Shown here: in pieces, positions 8,613-17,432 of the stretch
Numbering within the stretch: the first letter of the stretch is position 1
Layout: each line of letters starts with the position of its first letter
Source of the DNA: Anaerolinea sp.
GTDB lineage: Bacteria > Chloroflexota > Anaerolineae > Aggregatilineales > UBA2796
Direction: 5' to 3'
DNA: 64,000 nt
Assembly: GCA_014879835.1 (NCBI GenBank)
Contig: JACSRJ010000157.1
Span: 1-64,000, forward strand
Position numbers and translations under genes: made by a program
Notes under the pieces: generated by a model
Told to the model about the DNA's origin: nothing
What the model saw: only the letters and a program-made list of their open reading frames with translations
The model's database searches: none

Positions 8613-10970
8613 ATGAACGACCGCCCTAAAAACTCTCAGGCGCAAGAGACCCTCGACGCAGTGGTTGAGCGCGTCACCTATTACAACGAAGAGACTAGCT
8701 ACACCGTGCTGCGGGTCAAACCTAACCGGGCAATGCCGGGTATCACAGGGCGTGATGGATTAGCAACCGTGGTTGGGGCCCTGCCACCGATCAATGAAGG
8801 CGAAGATGTGCGCTTCACGGGCATGTGGGTAATGCACGCAACTTATGGCAAACAATTTAAGGCGGAACGCGCCGATCCCATTCTGCCCACGACCATTGAG
8901 GGACTGAAGCGTTATCTAGCAAGCGGCGCGATTCGGGGTATTGGCTCCCGCACTGCGCAGGCGATTGTGGATCACTTTGGCTTGAAGGCAGTAGACATCC
9001 TCAACAATGATCCGCTGCGCATCCGTGAAGTACCGGGGATCAGCCCCACCCGCGCTCAGAGCCTGATCAAAGCGTGGATGGAGAACTTCGGAGAGCGTCA
9101 GGTGCTGATCTTTCTTCAGGGGTACGGGATCGGGGCGCGGTTAGCCCGCAAGATTTATGAGACCTATGGTGATGAGACTGTGATTCAGGTGCGCACCAAC
9201 CCCTATCAACTGGCGCGTGAGGTTCAAGGGATTGGGTTCAAGATCGCGGATCGGATTGCCCGCAGCATGGGGATGCCTCTTGATGCCATCGAGCGAATCG
9301 AGGCGGGGGTGGTTTACGCTCTCGAAACCCTGATGAACGACGGACATGTATTCGCCCCGCGCCCGTTGGTGATCGAGCAGGTGATCAAACTTCTGGAACT
9401 GCCAGCGGTCGCGGTTCCCTCTGAAGATTACAGTCCACCGGATAGCGATGAACTGACCTATGAACCGCTGGACTCGGTTGATTATGACCCCGATCAACAC
9501 CATCTAAAGCCCAACCGGGCCATTGACGAGCGCATTCAAGGGGCGATTCAGGAACTGCTGGATCGCACCGACGTGATCTTGCAGCATGTGCCTGATGAGG
9601 TTAACGGCGGCACCCTAGAAGCGCTTTACTTGCGCCCGATGCTGATCAGCGAGCGCAACAGCGCCAAACGACTGCACGAGATGGTGCAGTGGAAAACCAC
9701 CCGTCTGCTGAAAGCCAAAACTTTTGGCTGGATCAAATTCTTCTCACTTCTTCAGAGCCAAGATCGGATCAACCTGACCAATCAGCAGCGCGATGCGGTA
9801 GAGGCAGCCCTCACCAACAAAGTGAGCATCCTCACCGGGGGGCCCGGCACAGGCAAAACAACCACCCTGAGGGCGGTGATCCGGGCGCTGGAGACCCTCA
9901 AGGCGAAATATGCCCTTGCCAGCCCCACTGGCCGTGCTGCCAAACGTCTCAGTGAGGCCACTGGACGCCCCGCGATGACCCTGCATCGTCTGTTGGGATT
10001 CATGCCCGGTGAGACCTATGAAGCCGATACTGAACCCCTCGATGTGGACATGCTGATCATTGACGAATCCTCGATGCTTGATCTGGTGCTGTTTTACAAT
10101 GTGCTGAAAGCGGTTGCACCCGATACCCACTTGATGTTGGTGGGGGATGTGGATCAACTGCCCAGCGTGGGCGCGGGGGATGTTCTGCGTGATCTGATCA
10201 AGGGGGGGATCGCCCATGTGACTCGCCTTGATACCATCTTTCGCCAAGCCGATGACAGCCTGATCATCGTCAATGCGCATCACATCAACAAAGGCGAAAT
10301 GCCTAAACTGGACAATATGGCCAGCGACTTTTTTATGTTCCCGGCAGAAACCCCCGACAGCGCAGGTGATCTATTGGTGGATATTGTGACTCGCCGCATC
10401 CCAGAGAAGTTCGGCTTTGATCCGGTTGACGAGATTCAGGTGCTGGCACCCATGTATCGCGGTGGAGTGGGGATTCAGGTGCTCAATGAACGCTTGCAAG
10501 CGGCGCTCAACCCCGGTGAGGGTGGACGCACCGCCGAGAAAAAGATTGATGGGCGGGTGTTCCGGGTAGGTGATAAGGTGATGCAGACCCGGAACAATTA
10601 TGAAAAGGATGTCTATAACGGCGATATTGGGCGACTCTACAGCCTCTCGTCTGGCAAGGAACTGCTCACCGTCTCCTACGATGGGCGGTTGGTGGATTAT
10701 TACTTCTCAGAGGTGGAAGAACTGCTGCACGCTTTTGCGGTGAGTGTGCATCGCAGTCAGGGGTCAGAATATCCGGTGGTGGTCATGCCAATTATGCCCC
10801 AGCATTTCATCATGCTTCAGCGTAATCTACTCTATACCGCAGTCACCCGTGCCAAGAAGTTAGTGGTGCTGGTTGGGCAAAAAAAGTCGGTGTGGCTGGC
10901 CGTCCAAAACGACAAGGTGGCCCAGCGTTACAGTGGGCTTGCCTACCGACTGGATGGGCAAATGCGCTAA
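8613..10970 (+). CDS. recD2: RecD-like DNA helicase (RecD2/YrrC family)
   Basis: A superfamily 1B 5'-3' helicase of 785 residues, in the normal size range for RecD2. An OB-like N-terminal domain (about 10-90, VVERVTYYNEETSYTVLRV) and tandem helix-hairpin-helix region (about 95-240) precede the motor. The motor has Walker A GGPGTGKTTT (about 408-417), Walker B IIDESSM, GDVDQLPSVG (motif III) and the C-terminal UvrD_C_2 segment SVHRSQGSEYPVV. RecBC partners are absent, as expected for RecD2, which works alone in replication-fork and mismatch repair. It starts 3 bases after the hydrolase stop. An acidic insert lies at about 270-300. Confidence 0.95.
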   Translation: MNDRPKNSQAQETLDAVVERVTYYNEETSYTVLRVKPNRAMPGITGRDGLATVVGALPPINEGEDVRFTGMWVMHATYGKQFKAERADPILPTTIEGLKRYLASGAIRGIGSRTAQAIVDHFGLKAVDILNNDPLRIREVPGISPTRAQSLIKAWMENFGERQVLIFLQGYGIGARLARKIYETYGDETVIQVRTNPYQLAREVQGIGFKIADRIARSMGMPLDAIERIEAGVVYALETLMNDGHVFAPRPLVIEQVIKLLELPAVAVPSEDYSPPDSDELTYEPLDSVDYDPDQHHLKPNRAIDERIQGAIQELLDRTDVILQHVPDEVNGGTLEALYLRPMLISERNSAKRLHEMVQWKTTRLLKAKTFGWIKFFSLLQSQDRINLTNQQRDAVEAALTNKVSILTGGPGTGKTTTLRAVIRALETLKAKYALASPTGRAAKRLSEATGRPAMTLHRLLGFMPGETYEADTEPLDVDMLIIDESSMLDLVLFYNVLKAVAPDTHLMLVGDVDQLPSVGAGDVLRDLIKGGIAHVTRLDTIFRQADDSLIIVNAHHINKGEMPKLDNMASDFFMFPAETPDSAGDLLVDIVTRRIPEKFGFDPVDEIQVLAPMYRGGVGIQVLNERLQAALNPGEGGRTAEKKIDGRVFRVGDKVMQTRNNYEKDVYNGDIGRLYSLSSGKELLTVSYDGRLVDYYFSEVEELLHAFAVSVHRSQGSEYPVVVMPIMPQHFIMLQRNLLYTAVTRAKKLVVLVGQKKSVWLAVQNDKVAQRYSGLAYRLDGQMR

Positions 10971-11040
10971 ATGCAGTGCAACCTTCACCCCACCTCAGCA
11001 TTGGGTTTGCTACGATTGCCCGAATTTGGCGCAATTGGGA

Positions 11041-11069
11041 TTGACTCCCCTTGCCCCTTCGACTAGAAT
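11041..11069 (+). promoter_or_regulatory. Sigma70-type promoter of the L25 gene
   Basis: TTGACT (11041-11046) and TAGAAT (11064-11069) are separated by exactly 17 bases, one of the best promoter matches in the window. Transcription would start near 11076 and give a leader of about 100 bases before the L25 start codon. Confidence 0.75.
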
Positions 11070-11080
11070 CGTACCCACTT

Positions 11081-11102
11081 GGGGCTTTGCCCCTTTCGTT
11101 TT
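11081..11102 (+). terminator. Hairpin with T-rich tail in the L25 leader
   Basis: GGGGC-TTT-GCCCC at 11081-11093 is followed by TTTCGTTTT. It resembles the terminator at 2941-2968, but it lies just downstream of the L25 promoter start point and about 110 bases after the RecD2 stop. It may end RecD2 transcription, or attenuate the L25 transcript. Confidence 0.45.
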
Positions 11103-11176
11103 GCGTGAATGACGCCCCCGACGGCGTACATGACTGCCACAGGGGACATTTTGAGCCGTACTAGGAGACTTTATCC

Positions 11177-11818
11177 GTGAGCGAATCCTATACCCTTGAG
11201 GCACAGCCCCGCACTGTTGTGGGCAAAAAAGTTAAGAATCTGCGTCGTGAAGGTCTGATCCCGGCGGTGGTGTATGGCGTGGGCATGACCCCGCTCAACC
11301 TCACCTGTTCGCGGCGCGCCCTTGATATTGTCCTTGCCAAAGCGGGCACCACTCATCTTGTCAGTTTGAGTGTGGACGGTACCACCTACAACACCCTTGT
11401 GCGTGCTGTTCAGCGTGACGCCATCAGGCGTGATGTGGTGCATGTGGACTTCCTTCAGGTGGACCTGACCAAGACCCTGCGCACCGAAGTACAGATTGTT
11501 CTGGTCAATGTTCCCAAACTGGGTTCTGACCTGATGATCACCTACGGGGTGATGTCCGTTGAGGTCGAGTGCTTGCCCACCAACATCCCCACCGTGATCG
11601 AGGCGGATGCTTCCAAACTGACCAACATCGACGCCAAACTGACCATCGCTGATCTGCCCAAACTGCCCAATGTGGAGTACATCGCAGATGTAACCGAAGT
11701 GGTGGCGGCGGTTGCGGGCGTGACCGAAATGAGCGAGGAAGAACTGACTGGCGAAGCGGTTCTCACCGAGCCAGAAGTGGTTGAGAAGGGCAAGAAGGAA
11801 GAAGAAGTCATCGACTGA
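11177..11818 (+). CDS. rplY: 50S ribosomal protein L25 (Ctc/TL5 form)
   Basis: The long, two-domain CTC/TL5 type of L25, 213 residues. The N-terminal 5S-rRNA-binding domain (about 5-95) contains GKKVKNLRREGLIPAVVYG. The C-terminal TL5 beta domain (about 100-190) is followed by an acidic, Lys/Glu-rich tail. It binds 5S rRNA in the large subunit. Translation starts at a GTG placed after AGGAGA at 11163-11168. It has its own strong promoter and terminator and is transcribed as a single gene. Confidence 0.96.
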   Translation: MSESYTLEAQPRTVVGKKVKNLRREGLIPAVVYGVGMTPLNLTCSRRALDIVLAKAGTTHLVSLSVDGTTYNTLVRAVQRDAIRRDVVHVDFLQVDLTKTLRTEVQIVLVNVPKLGSDLMITYGVMSVEVECLPTNIPTVIEADASKLTNIDAKLTIADLPKLPNVEYIADVTEVVAAVAGVTEMSEEELTGEAVLTEPEVVEKGKKEEEVID

Positions 11819-11853
11819 ACCTGAGTCGAGCTTCTGGATTATCCCTGAACAGT

Positions 11854-11882
11854 CAGCCCGGCGCATCTGTGCCGGGTTTTTT
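11854..11882 (+). terminator. Rho-independent terminator after L25
   Basis: CCCGGC (11857-11862) pairs with GCCGGG (11871-11876), with further wobble pairing inward, followed by six T residues. It lies between the converging L25 and lipoprotein genes and serves the plus strand. Confidence 0.9.
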
Positions 11883-11898
11883 GTCTGCCACGCCGCCC

Positions 11899-13125
11899 CT
11901 ACTGAACTGATTTGCCCTCAATGGTGATCACATAACGAATGGCGCTGCCCCCCAGTTCGGGAAAGGTCACCTCAAAACGCGAGACTTCCCCCGGAAGTAG
12001 GGTCGATTTGTTCAGGAAGACGGTATCCGCTGCAACCACCCGTGAACCTTCGTCAAAGACCGTGACCACCGCTTTCACAAAATAGGCAGGTTGCTGCGCA
12101 CGGTTGACCACATCACCACTGACAGTCAGATAACCGTTGGCGTTGTAGAGGGCTTGGTCGTTGCCTCGGATGAACTGATCATCCCCTAAATAACTCTGCA
12201 AAGCGTACTCAGCATAACGCGCCGCGCCCTGAAGTTCATAACGCACAGTCTGAGATGGTTTACCTTCTCGAAAGCGGATCGAAAAAGGCGCGGTGGCGGT
12301 ATCCAGCAGAACTTCCACAGGCACGATATTGGAGGCTTCCTCCAAAACTGCCCCGGCAGCATCATACAGGATTGCGGTGACCCGGATCGCCTCTAGAGGC
12401 GCGCCCGATGCGTTACTCACCTGCCCATTGACCACAAATTCACCCTGAGGTGTTGTCCATGCATACAGCCCAGAGAAAGTTAAAACCCCGGCAGCGGTAT
12501 TCGAAGCTTCACTGCCGCCGCTCTCAGCGATTGCCTGAATACTGCTCGGCGCAATCACCGCGGCAGGGTCAAGGCGCAGGGTGTTGATCACTGCCCGCAG
12601 CACCTGAAGTTGGTCGGCGTTCAGGTTGGTAATATCCGCTTCCATTGCGGCCAACAAGGGCCCATTCGCCTGAAAGAAGGTGTTCAACTGGCGTGCCCCA
12701 ATAGGGGTCTGGCGAACACCCACTACCCGCCAACTCCCGTCACCCTGAGCGTTGCGGCTCATTTCGTCATAGATCAAGGGGTTGCCGTTGATCAACACCT
12801 GAAAACGATCCATTGAGTCGAGCAGGGCGGAGGCGCTTACGGCTGCGCCAGTATTGATCACATAGATGGAGAGTGGCAGTCCGGTGGCGTTGGGAGCGCT
12901 GAACTCCACATGCACCACCCCCCCATAACTAACATCACGCACCACCCAATCCGAGGGTAGACGCAGGGTGAAAGCGCCTGTAGGGTGGCGGTATCCCCGG
13001 AAGTTGGCGTCAGGTGGGATGGGCGTTGCGACCAGCACCACCGGATCGGACTGACAGGCGCTCAGCGTCAGAAGCGCCGCGCAGAAGATGATCAGAGCAG
13101 GATACAGGTTGTGTCTTTGCGCCAT
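11899..13125 (-). CDS. Lipoprotein with FxLYD-like repeats, function unknown
   Basis: A predicted lipoprotein of about 408 residues. The signal peptide ends in lipobox LSAC, so Cys should be lipidated. A domain at about 40-180 resembles PsbP/DUF1795-type folds (GAFTLRLPSDWVVRDV). Two Ig-like FxLYD-type repeats follow (about 220-305 and 325-408), each with a GxVxN-like segment and YDAAG or FDEG. These proteins are held at the outer face of the membrane; no enzyme motif is visible. ATG13125 is chosen over the GTG two codons upstream because a purine-rich GAGAAG-like stretch suits it better. It diverges from alaX, and TATAAT on this strand (13177-13182) is the probable -10 box. Confidence 0.8.
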   Translation of the reverse strand: MAQRHNLYPALIIFCAALLTLSACQSDPVVLVATPIPPDANFRGYRHPTGAFTLRLPSDWVVRDVSYGGVVHVEFSAPNATGLPLSIYVINTGAAVSASALLDSMDRFQVLINGNPLIYDEMSRNAQGDGSWRVVGVRQTPIGARQLNTFFQANGPLLAAMEADITNLNADQLQVLRAVINTLRLDPAAVIAPSSIQAIAESGGSEASNTAAGVLTFSGLYAWTTPQGEFVVNGQVSNASGAPLEAIRVTAILYDAAGAVLEEASNIVPVEVLLDTATAPFSIRFREGKPSQTVRYELQGAARYAEYALQSYLGDDQFIRGNDQALYNANGYLTVSGDVVNRAQQPAYFVKAVVTVFDEGSRVVAADTVFLNKSTLLPGEVSRFEVTFPELGGSAIRYVITIEGKSVQ

Positions 13126-13176
13126 CCCCACTTCTCGTTAAACTCTGTCCTCAAACTTTATCCTCAACCCGACTAA

Positions 13177-13183
13177 TTATAAC
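13177..13183. promoter_or_regulatory. Overlapping divergent -10 boxes between lipoprotein and alaX
   Basis: The minus strand reads TATAAT at 13177-13182 and the plus strand reads TATAAC at 13178-13183. The plus-strand start point would fall at about 13190, at or just before the alaX ATG at 13193, so alaX would have almost no leader. The minus-strand transcript would have a leader of about 45 bases. No strong -35 box is seen for either direction. Confidence 0.5.
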
Positions 13184-13192
13184 GGACGTCTG

Positions 13193-14401
13193 ATGACTAC
13201 CGAACGTCTTTACTATAACGACTCTTATACCCTCGAATTTGAGGCACAGGTGAGTGAACGCACCACCCACAAGGATCGCCCCGCGCTGGTGCTGGATCGT
13301 ACCTATTTTTACCCCGAAGGCGGCGGCCAGCCTGCGGATCAGGGGGTGATTAATGGGGTGAAAGTGGTGGATGTTCAGACCCGCCCCGATGACCGTGCTG
13401 TGCTTCATATACTTGAAAAACCCCTGAATGATCCACAGGTGGAAGGGCAGATCAACAAGGCGCGGCGCTTTGACCTGATGCAGCATCACAGTGGGCAGCA
13501 TGTCCTCTCCAAGGCGCTAGAAGTGGCGGCGAAGGCCGCAACTCTCAGCGTTCATATGAGTCCTGAGAGCATGACTATCGACGTGAATCGGGCAGACATC
13601 ACAGCCGAAGAATGGGCAGCCGTTGAGGAACTTGCCAATCAGGTGGTGCTGCAAGACCTACCAGTGCGGGCGTGGTTCCCCGAACCAGCGGAACTGGCGA
13701 TCCTTCCGGTACGCAAAATGCCTGATGTGGCAGGCAAAGTTCGGATCGTTGATGTGGGTGGATTTGACATTACGGCCTGTGGGGGAACCCATGTTGCCCG
13801 TTCGGGTGAGATCGGCACGGTCAAGGTGATCAAAGCGGATCGTCGTGGTGATACCACCCGCCTTGAGTTTCGCTGTGGGGTGCGGGCACTGCGTGATTAT
13901 CGTGAGAAAAACGCGATCATCAACCGCCTAAGCGCTGAAATGACTGTGGGTTATTGGGAGTTAATCGAAGCTGTCAACCGTATTCAGAGCGAAAATAAAA
14001 GTCTGCGCTCAGAATTGAAGTCCGCCAAATCGCAGCTTGCCGAGGCCGAAGCCGCCAGCCTGATCGCAGGCGCGGGCGAAAGCCGGATCGTGGTGTGCGC
14101 CTTTGAGGATCGCAGTGCTGATGAGGTGCGGGCACTGGTAACTCAGATTACGGCAGCGCCGGGAATGGTGGCGCTTCTGGGTGCGGTGGGCGATAAAGCG
14201 CAGGTGATCATGGGGCGGGCAGAAGATGTGCCTCTTGATGTGGTTCCCCTGCTCAAGAGCACCCTCAAGACACTGGGATCAGAACGCGGCGGTGGGCGAC
14301 CCAATTTTGCCCAAGGGGGGGGAATCCCCGCCACCTTAAACGCCCTCGAATCAGCGCTGGCAACCGCAGCGGATGAAGCTCGGCGGCTTCTAGGGCGTTA
14401 G
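13193..14401 (+). CDS. Free-standing alanyl-tRNA editing protein, AlaX-L type
   Basis: A protein of 402 residues that lacks the alanyl-tRNA synthetase catalytic core but carries the editing half. It has the threonyl/alanyl second additional domain with zinc-binding HHSGQH (about 98-103) and CGGTH (about 196-200), a coiled-coil-like linker (about 265-295) and a DHHA1-like C-terminal domain ending in GGGRPNFAQGGG. The family removes wrongly attached Ser or Gly from tRNA-Ala. Length and DHHA1 domain place it in AlaX-L rather than the shorter S/M forms. The start is set by the first ATG and may be almost leaderless. Confidence 0.93.
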   Translation: MTTERLYYNDSYTLEFEAQVSERTTHKDRPALVLDRTYFYPEGGGQPADQGVINGVKVVDVQTRPDDRAVLHILEKPLNDPQVEGQINKARRFDLMQHHSGQHVLSKALEVAAKAATLSVHMSPESMTIDVNRADITAEEWAAVEELANQVVLQDLPVRAWFPEPAELAILPVRKMPDVAGKVRIVDVGGFDITACGGTHVARSGEIGTVKVIKADRRGDTTRLEFRCGVRALRDYREKNAIINRLSAEMTVGYWELIEAVNRIQSENKSLRSELKSAKSQLAEAEAASLIAGAGESRIVVCAFEDRSADEVRALVTQITAAPGMVALLGAVGDKAQVIMGRAEDVPLDVVPLLKSTLKTLGSERGGGRPNFAQGGGIPATLNALESALATAADEARRLLGR

Positions 14402-14415
14402 AGTCGGGGGTAGGG

Positions 14416-15930
14416 TTACCCACCGAGGCGGAAACCATCAGCCCGCGACCACGGCGAAAAGGGATCGCTTTCCGATTCGCTTGATTTGGTCACTGGTGTG
14501 GTGCTGACGCCCCCCAGAAGCTCTCCTAGGGCGGCGGCGATCAGTGCTGGATGTGGGGCTTCCCTCTCGGCCGGTGACCACTCCGAAAAACGCTGTTCGA
14601 TCAAACGGGTGGTGGTGTAGCCCTGCTGAAAATCGGGTGAGGTGATGACCTCACGTAAAAAACGGGTGTTGGTGGTCAATCCAAGAATCACATACCCCGC
14701 CAAGGCCGCATCCATGCGCCGGATTGCTTCCTCACGCCCGCCAGCATGAACGATCAGTTTAGCGATCATGGGATCATAGTGGATGCTGATCTCATCACCG
14801 GTGCCAACCCCAGAATCCACCCGAACGCCGGGCCCCCACGGCTCAACCGCTCGTAGGATCGTGCCCGTCTGGGGCAGAAAATGACTGGCGGGGTCTTCGG
14901 CGTAGATGCGGCATTCAAGGGCGTGCCCCCGCTGAGCTACATCGGCTTGCCCAAAAGGCAGGGGCTGCCCCGCCGCAACCCGGATTTGGAGCTTAACCAG
15001 ATCAACCCCGGTGACTAGTTCAGTGATCGGGTGTTCCACCTGCAAGCGGGTATTCATCTCCAAAAAGTAGTATGCGCCGCTGCGTGCGTCCACAATAAAT
15101 TCGACCGTGCCTGCATTGACATAATTGACCGCACGAGCAGCTTTGAGGGCTGATTCACCCATTTGCGCCCGCAGCGAAGGAGTCAGATAGGGTGAAGGTG
15201 CCTCTTCAATGATCTTCTGGTGGCGACGCTGCACCGAACACTCACGCTCAAAAAGATGCACTAGTCCCCCAGCGCGATCCCCAAAGATCTGAAACTCGAT
15301 ATGGCGCGCTTCTTCAATGTACTTCTCTAAAAAAACCCGCTGATCGGCAAAGGCCTTGCCTGCCTCACGTGCTGCCGATTCAAGAGCAGGGATCAGTTCG
15401 GACTCGGTATAGACCACTCGCATCCCCTTACCTCCACCGCCGGCTGCCGCCTTAACCAGCACTGGATACCCGATCTGGCGCGCTCCTTCGAGGTAGAACT
15501 GAAGATTCTCCGCGCTTTCAAAACCGGGTAGAGTGGGCACCCCTGCTTCCCGTACTGCTGCCAAAGCCGCCGTTTTGAGACCCATGACCCGGATCGATTC
15601 TGGATCGGGCCCGATGAAGATCAAGCCTGCATCAAGCGCAGACTGCGCAAAATCAGCGTTTTCAGAGAGGAATCCAAAACCGGGATGCACTGCATCACAG
15701 GCTGCCTGTCGGGCTGCCTCAATGATCTTGTCGCTGCGTAAATAGGACTCACTGGGCGCAGACCCGCCGATGGACACTGCCCGATCTGCCATGCGTACCG
15801 GGATAGTGTGAGCATCCGGGTCGGAATATACGACCACTGATTCAATGCCTAGTTCACGGCAGGCACGGATGATTCGGACGGCGATCTCGCCCCGGTTAGC
15901 AATTAGGATGCGTTTGATGCTTTGTGTCAT
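14416..15930 (-). CDS. accC: Acetyl-CoA carboxylase biotin carboxylase subunit
   Basis: Biotin carboxylase of 504 residues, which carboxylates the biotin on carrier protein with ATP and bicarbonate. It starts with the characteristic IKRILIANRGEIAVRIIRA and contains the ATP-grasp glycine loop GGGGKGMR, the FLEMNTRLQVEHPITE block and the C-terminal RMDAALAGY segment. It is about 50 residues longer than E. coli AccC owing to a variable Ser/Glu-rich tail. No biotin carrier or carboxyltransferase gene is adjacent, so the partner complex (acetyl-CoA or propionyl-CoA carboxylase) cannot be decided. It diverges from the next small gene with only 35 bases between starts. Confidence 0.93.
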   Translation of the reverse strand: MTQSIKRILIANRGEIAVRIIRACRELGIESVVVYSDPDAHTIPVRMADRAVSIGGSAPSESYLRSDKIIEAARQAACDAVHPGFGFLSENADFAQSALDAGLIFIGPDPESIRVMGLKTAALAAVREAGVPTLPGFESAENLQFYLEGARQIGYPVLVKAAAGGGGKGMRVVYTESELIPALESAAREAGKAFADQRVFLEKYIEEARHIEFQIFGDRAGGLVHLFERECSVQRRHQKIIEEAPSPYLTPSLRAQMGESALKAARAVNYVNAGTVEFIVDARSGAYYFLEMNTRLQVEHPITELVTGVDLVKLQIRVAAGQPLPFGQADVAQRGHALECRIYAEDPASHFLPQTGTILRAVEPWGPGVRVDSGVGTGDEISIHYDPMIAKLIVHAGGREEAIRRMDAALAGYVILGLTTNTRFLREVITSPDFQQGYTTTRLIEQRFSEWSPAEREAPHPALIAAALGELLGGVSTTPVTKSSESESDPFSPWSRADGFRLGG

Positions 15931-15965
15931 AATTAACTTTGAAGTGTTTAGAAAGGAGTCTCTGT

Positions 15966-16424
15966 ATGGATTTTAACCCGGAACAACTAAAACTGATCGC
16001 AGAAGCACCTATTCAGATCATGAAAGGGATGATGACTTCTGATCTGGGTGGGGTGATTCGGATGATCCGTGAGACTGCTGCCGCGTTTGATTACGTGACG
16101 AACGCCCAAGCGCGCTTTAAAGACAACAAACTGGTACAACAGGCGGTGGCGCGGTTTATCGAATTCACCCAGAAGGGTGCGGATGATCCTACCTCCAGCG
16201 ATCCCCAAGCGCCTATGTCTCAGGACGATTTTCAGGCCTATTACACCAAAGTAGCCTTTGTCATTGGGGATTCCCCTGACGCGACTGACTTCAAGAAGTT
16301 CCTCTATGGACTAGCAGAAGCCGTCGCGGGGGCAGCAGGTAAAGGGCTGTTAGGCAGAGGATCGGGCGTCTCCACCGAAGAACAAGGCTTTTTAGACAAG
16401 CTCAAAGCGCTCTTCAAACTCTAG
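15966..16424 (+). CDS. Small soluble protein of unknown function
   Basis: A protein of 152 residues with no signal peptide or recognised motif. It appears helical, with conserved-looking segments LKLIAEAPIQIMKGMM near the N terminus and a Gly/Ala-rich stretch followed by FLDKLKALFKL at the end. ATG15966 follows AAGGAG at 15954-15959, which is why the upstream in-frame start is rejected. It diverges from accC. A 450-base palindrome-rich spacer follows. Confidence 0.75.
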   Translation: MDFNPEQLKLIAEAPIQIMKGMMTSDLGGVIRMIRETAAAFDYVTNAQARFKDNKLVQQAVARFIEFTQKGADDPTSSDPQAPMSQDDFQAYYTKVAFVIGDSPDATDFKKFLYGLAEAVAGAAGKGLLGRGSGVSTEEQGFLDKLKALFKL

Positions 16425-16874
16425 CCTTCACCCGCCGCGACCGCCGCGTGCGCTTAGGGGAGGTGGTGAAACCTTTTTGCGGGGACGTCCTCCAACCGGG
16501 GAGTTTGAGTGGTTTACTACTCAGAGTCTCTATACTCGGCACGGTCGAAAAGGGTGTTTTTTTGCCCTCACTCTAAATCTCTCGCCCTGAGGGCGAGAGA
16601 TTTGAAGATATGCGGCGTCTTGCTCCCTTCTCCCTCATGGAGAAGAGTCAGGGTTGAGGGCTTCCTAAAAACGCGCTTTATACCCGCTCACAGTATAATT
16701 CCCCCTTCTCCCGCGTGCGGGAGAAGAGGGGTGCTGGGGTAAAAGTTGCTGTTGCCCCCTCAGCACCCAGACAGGGAAATTTTTGCCATCGACCTACCCT
16801 TCCGTTTATAGGCGTGGCTTTTGATCGGACTGCGCTATAATGAACCCACATTTTTCAGCAAGTGAGAGCATCTG
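16425..16874. repeat. Gene-free spacer with a cluster of palindromes
   Basis: No gene is seen here. Three near-perfect inverted repeats lie in a row: AAATCTCTCGCCC/GGGCGAGAGATTT (16575-16587 and 16591-16603), CTTCTCC/GGAGAAG (16627-16633 and 16639-16645), and CTTCTCCCGC/GCGGGAGAAG (16705-16714 and 16717-16726). GGGTGCTG and CAGCACCC flank a further pair near 16729 and 16762. The CCCTTCTC...GAGAAGGG theme recurs in other spacers of the window, which suggests a dispersed palindromic repeat family. TATAAT at 16836-16841 is a possible -10 box for the zinc-ribbon gene that follows, although no good -35 box is seen. Confidence 0.7.
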
Positions 16875-17432
16875 ATGGGCGTTGAGCAATCGATCAGCCA
16901 ATTGATCTTGTTTCTGGTGATGGGCGGGGGCGCAGTTGCTGCCGCTTTATGGATGGGGCTTGTGCTGTGGACATGGCGTGACATGAAGGCACGCTCACGG
17001 GAGCCAGTAGCGCAGCTTGCGGCGGCGCTGGTAGTGGCCGTCCTAAACGTCTTTGGTCTGATCATTTACCTGCTGCTGCGCCCTCGTGAAACCCTAACAG
17101 AGGCCTACGAACGGTCTCTTGAGGAGGAGGCGCTGCTTCAGGGGATTGAAGAGAAGCCTGCCTGCCCCGGCTGCGGACGCCCTGCTCAGAACCGCTGGCA
17201 GGTATGCCCCTACTGCCATACCCGCCTCAAAAAAACTTGTGCCAACTGTAAAGAACTGCTCGAACTGGGCTGGAATTTGTGTCCCTATTGCGCCACTGTA
17301 CAAGCTGCACCAGAGGGCGAACCCCGCCGACGTGCTGCCGGACGTACCGCCTCGGTGCGATCTAATCCCCCAGTGCGGCGCGAGACCCCATCCCCAGATG
17401 CTCAACTGGAATTTGTGGAGGGAGAAGAGTGA
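16875..17432 (+). CDS. Two-helix membrane protein with double zinc ribbon
   Basis: A protein of 185 residues. Two membrane helices (about 9-36 and 50-74) are followed by a short charged linker and a double zinc ribbon with four Cys-X2-Cys knuckles (CPGC, CPYC, CANC, CPYC; about 96-140), then a basic/Pro-rich tail. Zinc ribbons of this type mediate protein or nucleic-acid contacts; no enzyme activity is suggested. Its last codons overlap the GTG of the molybdenum hydroxylase gene by 4 bases, so the two are translationally coupled. A role in that enzyme's assembly or membrane location is an inference from this arrangement. Confidence 0.85.
   Translation: MGVEQSISQLILFLVMGGGAVAAALWMGLVLWTWRDMKARSREPVAQLAAALVVAVLNVFGLIIYLLLRPRETLTEAYERSLEEEALLQGIEEKPACPGCGRPAQNRWQVCPYCHTRLKKTCANCKELLELGWNLCPYCATVQAAPEGEPRRRAAGRTASVRSNPPVRRETPSPDAQLEFVEGEE

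Noticed and set aside
11171-11866. Open frame of 231 codons antisense to L25
   Set aside because: It mirrors rplY completely and contains no family motif.
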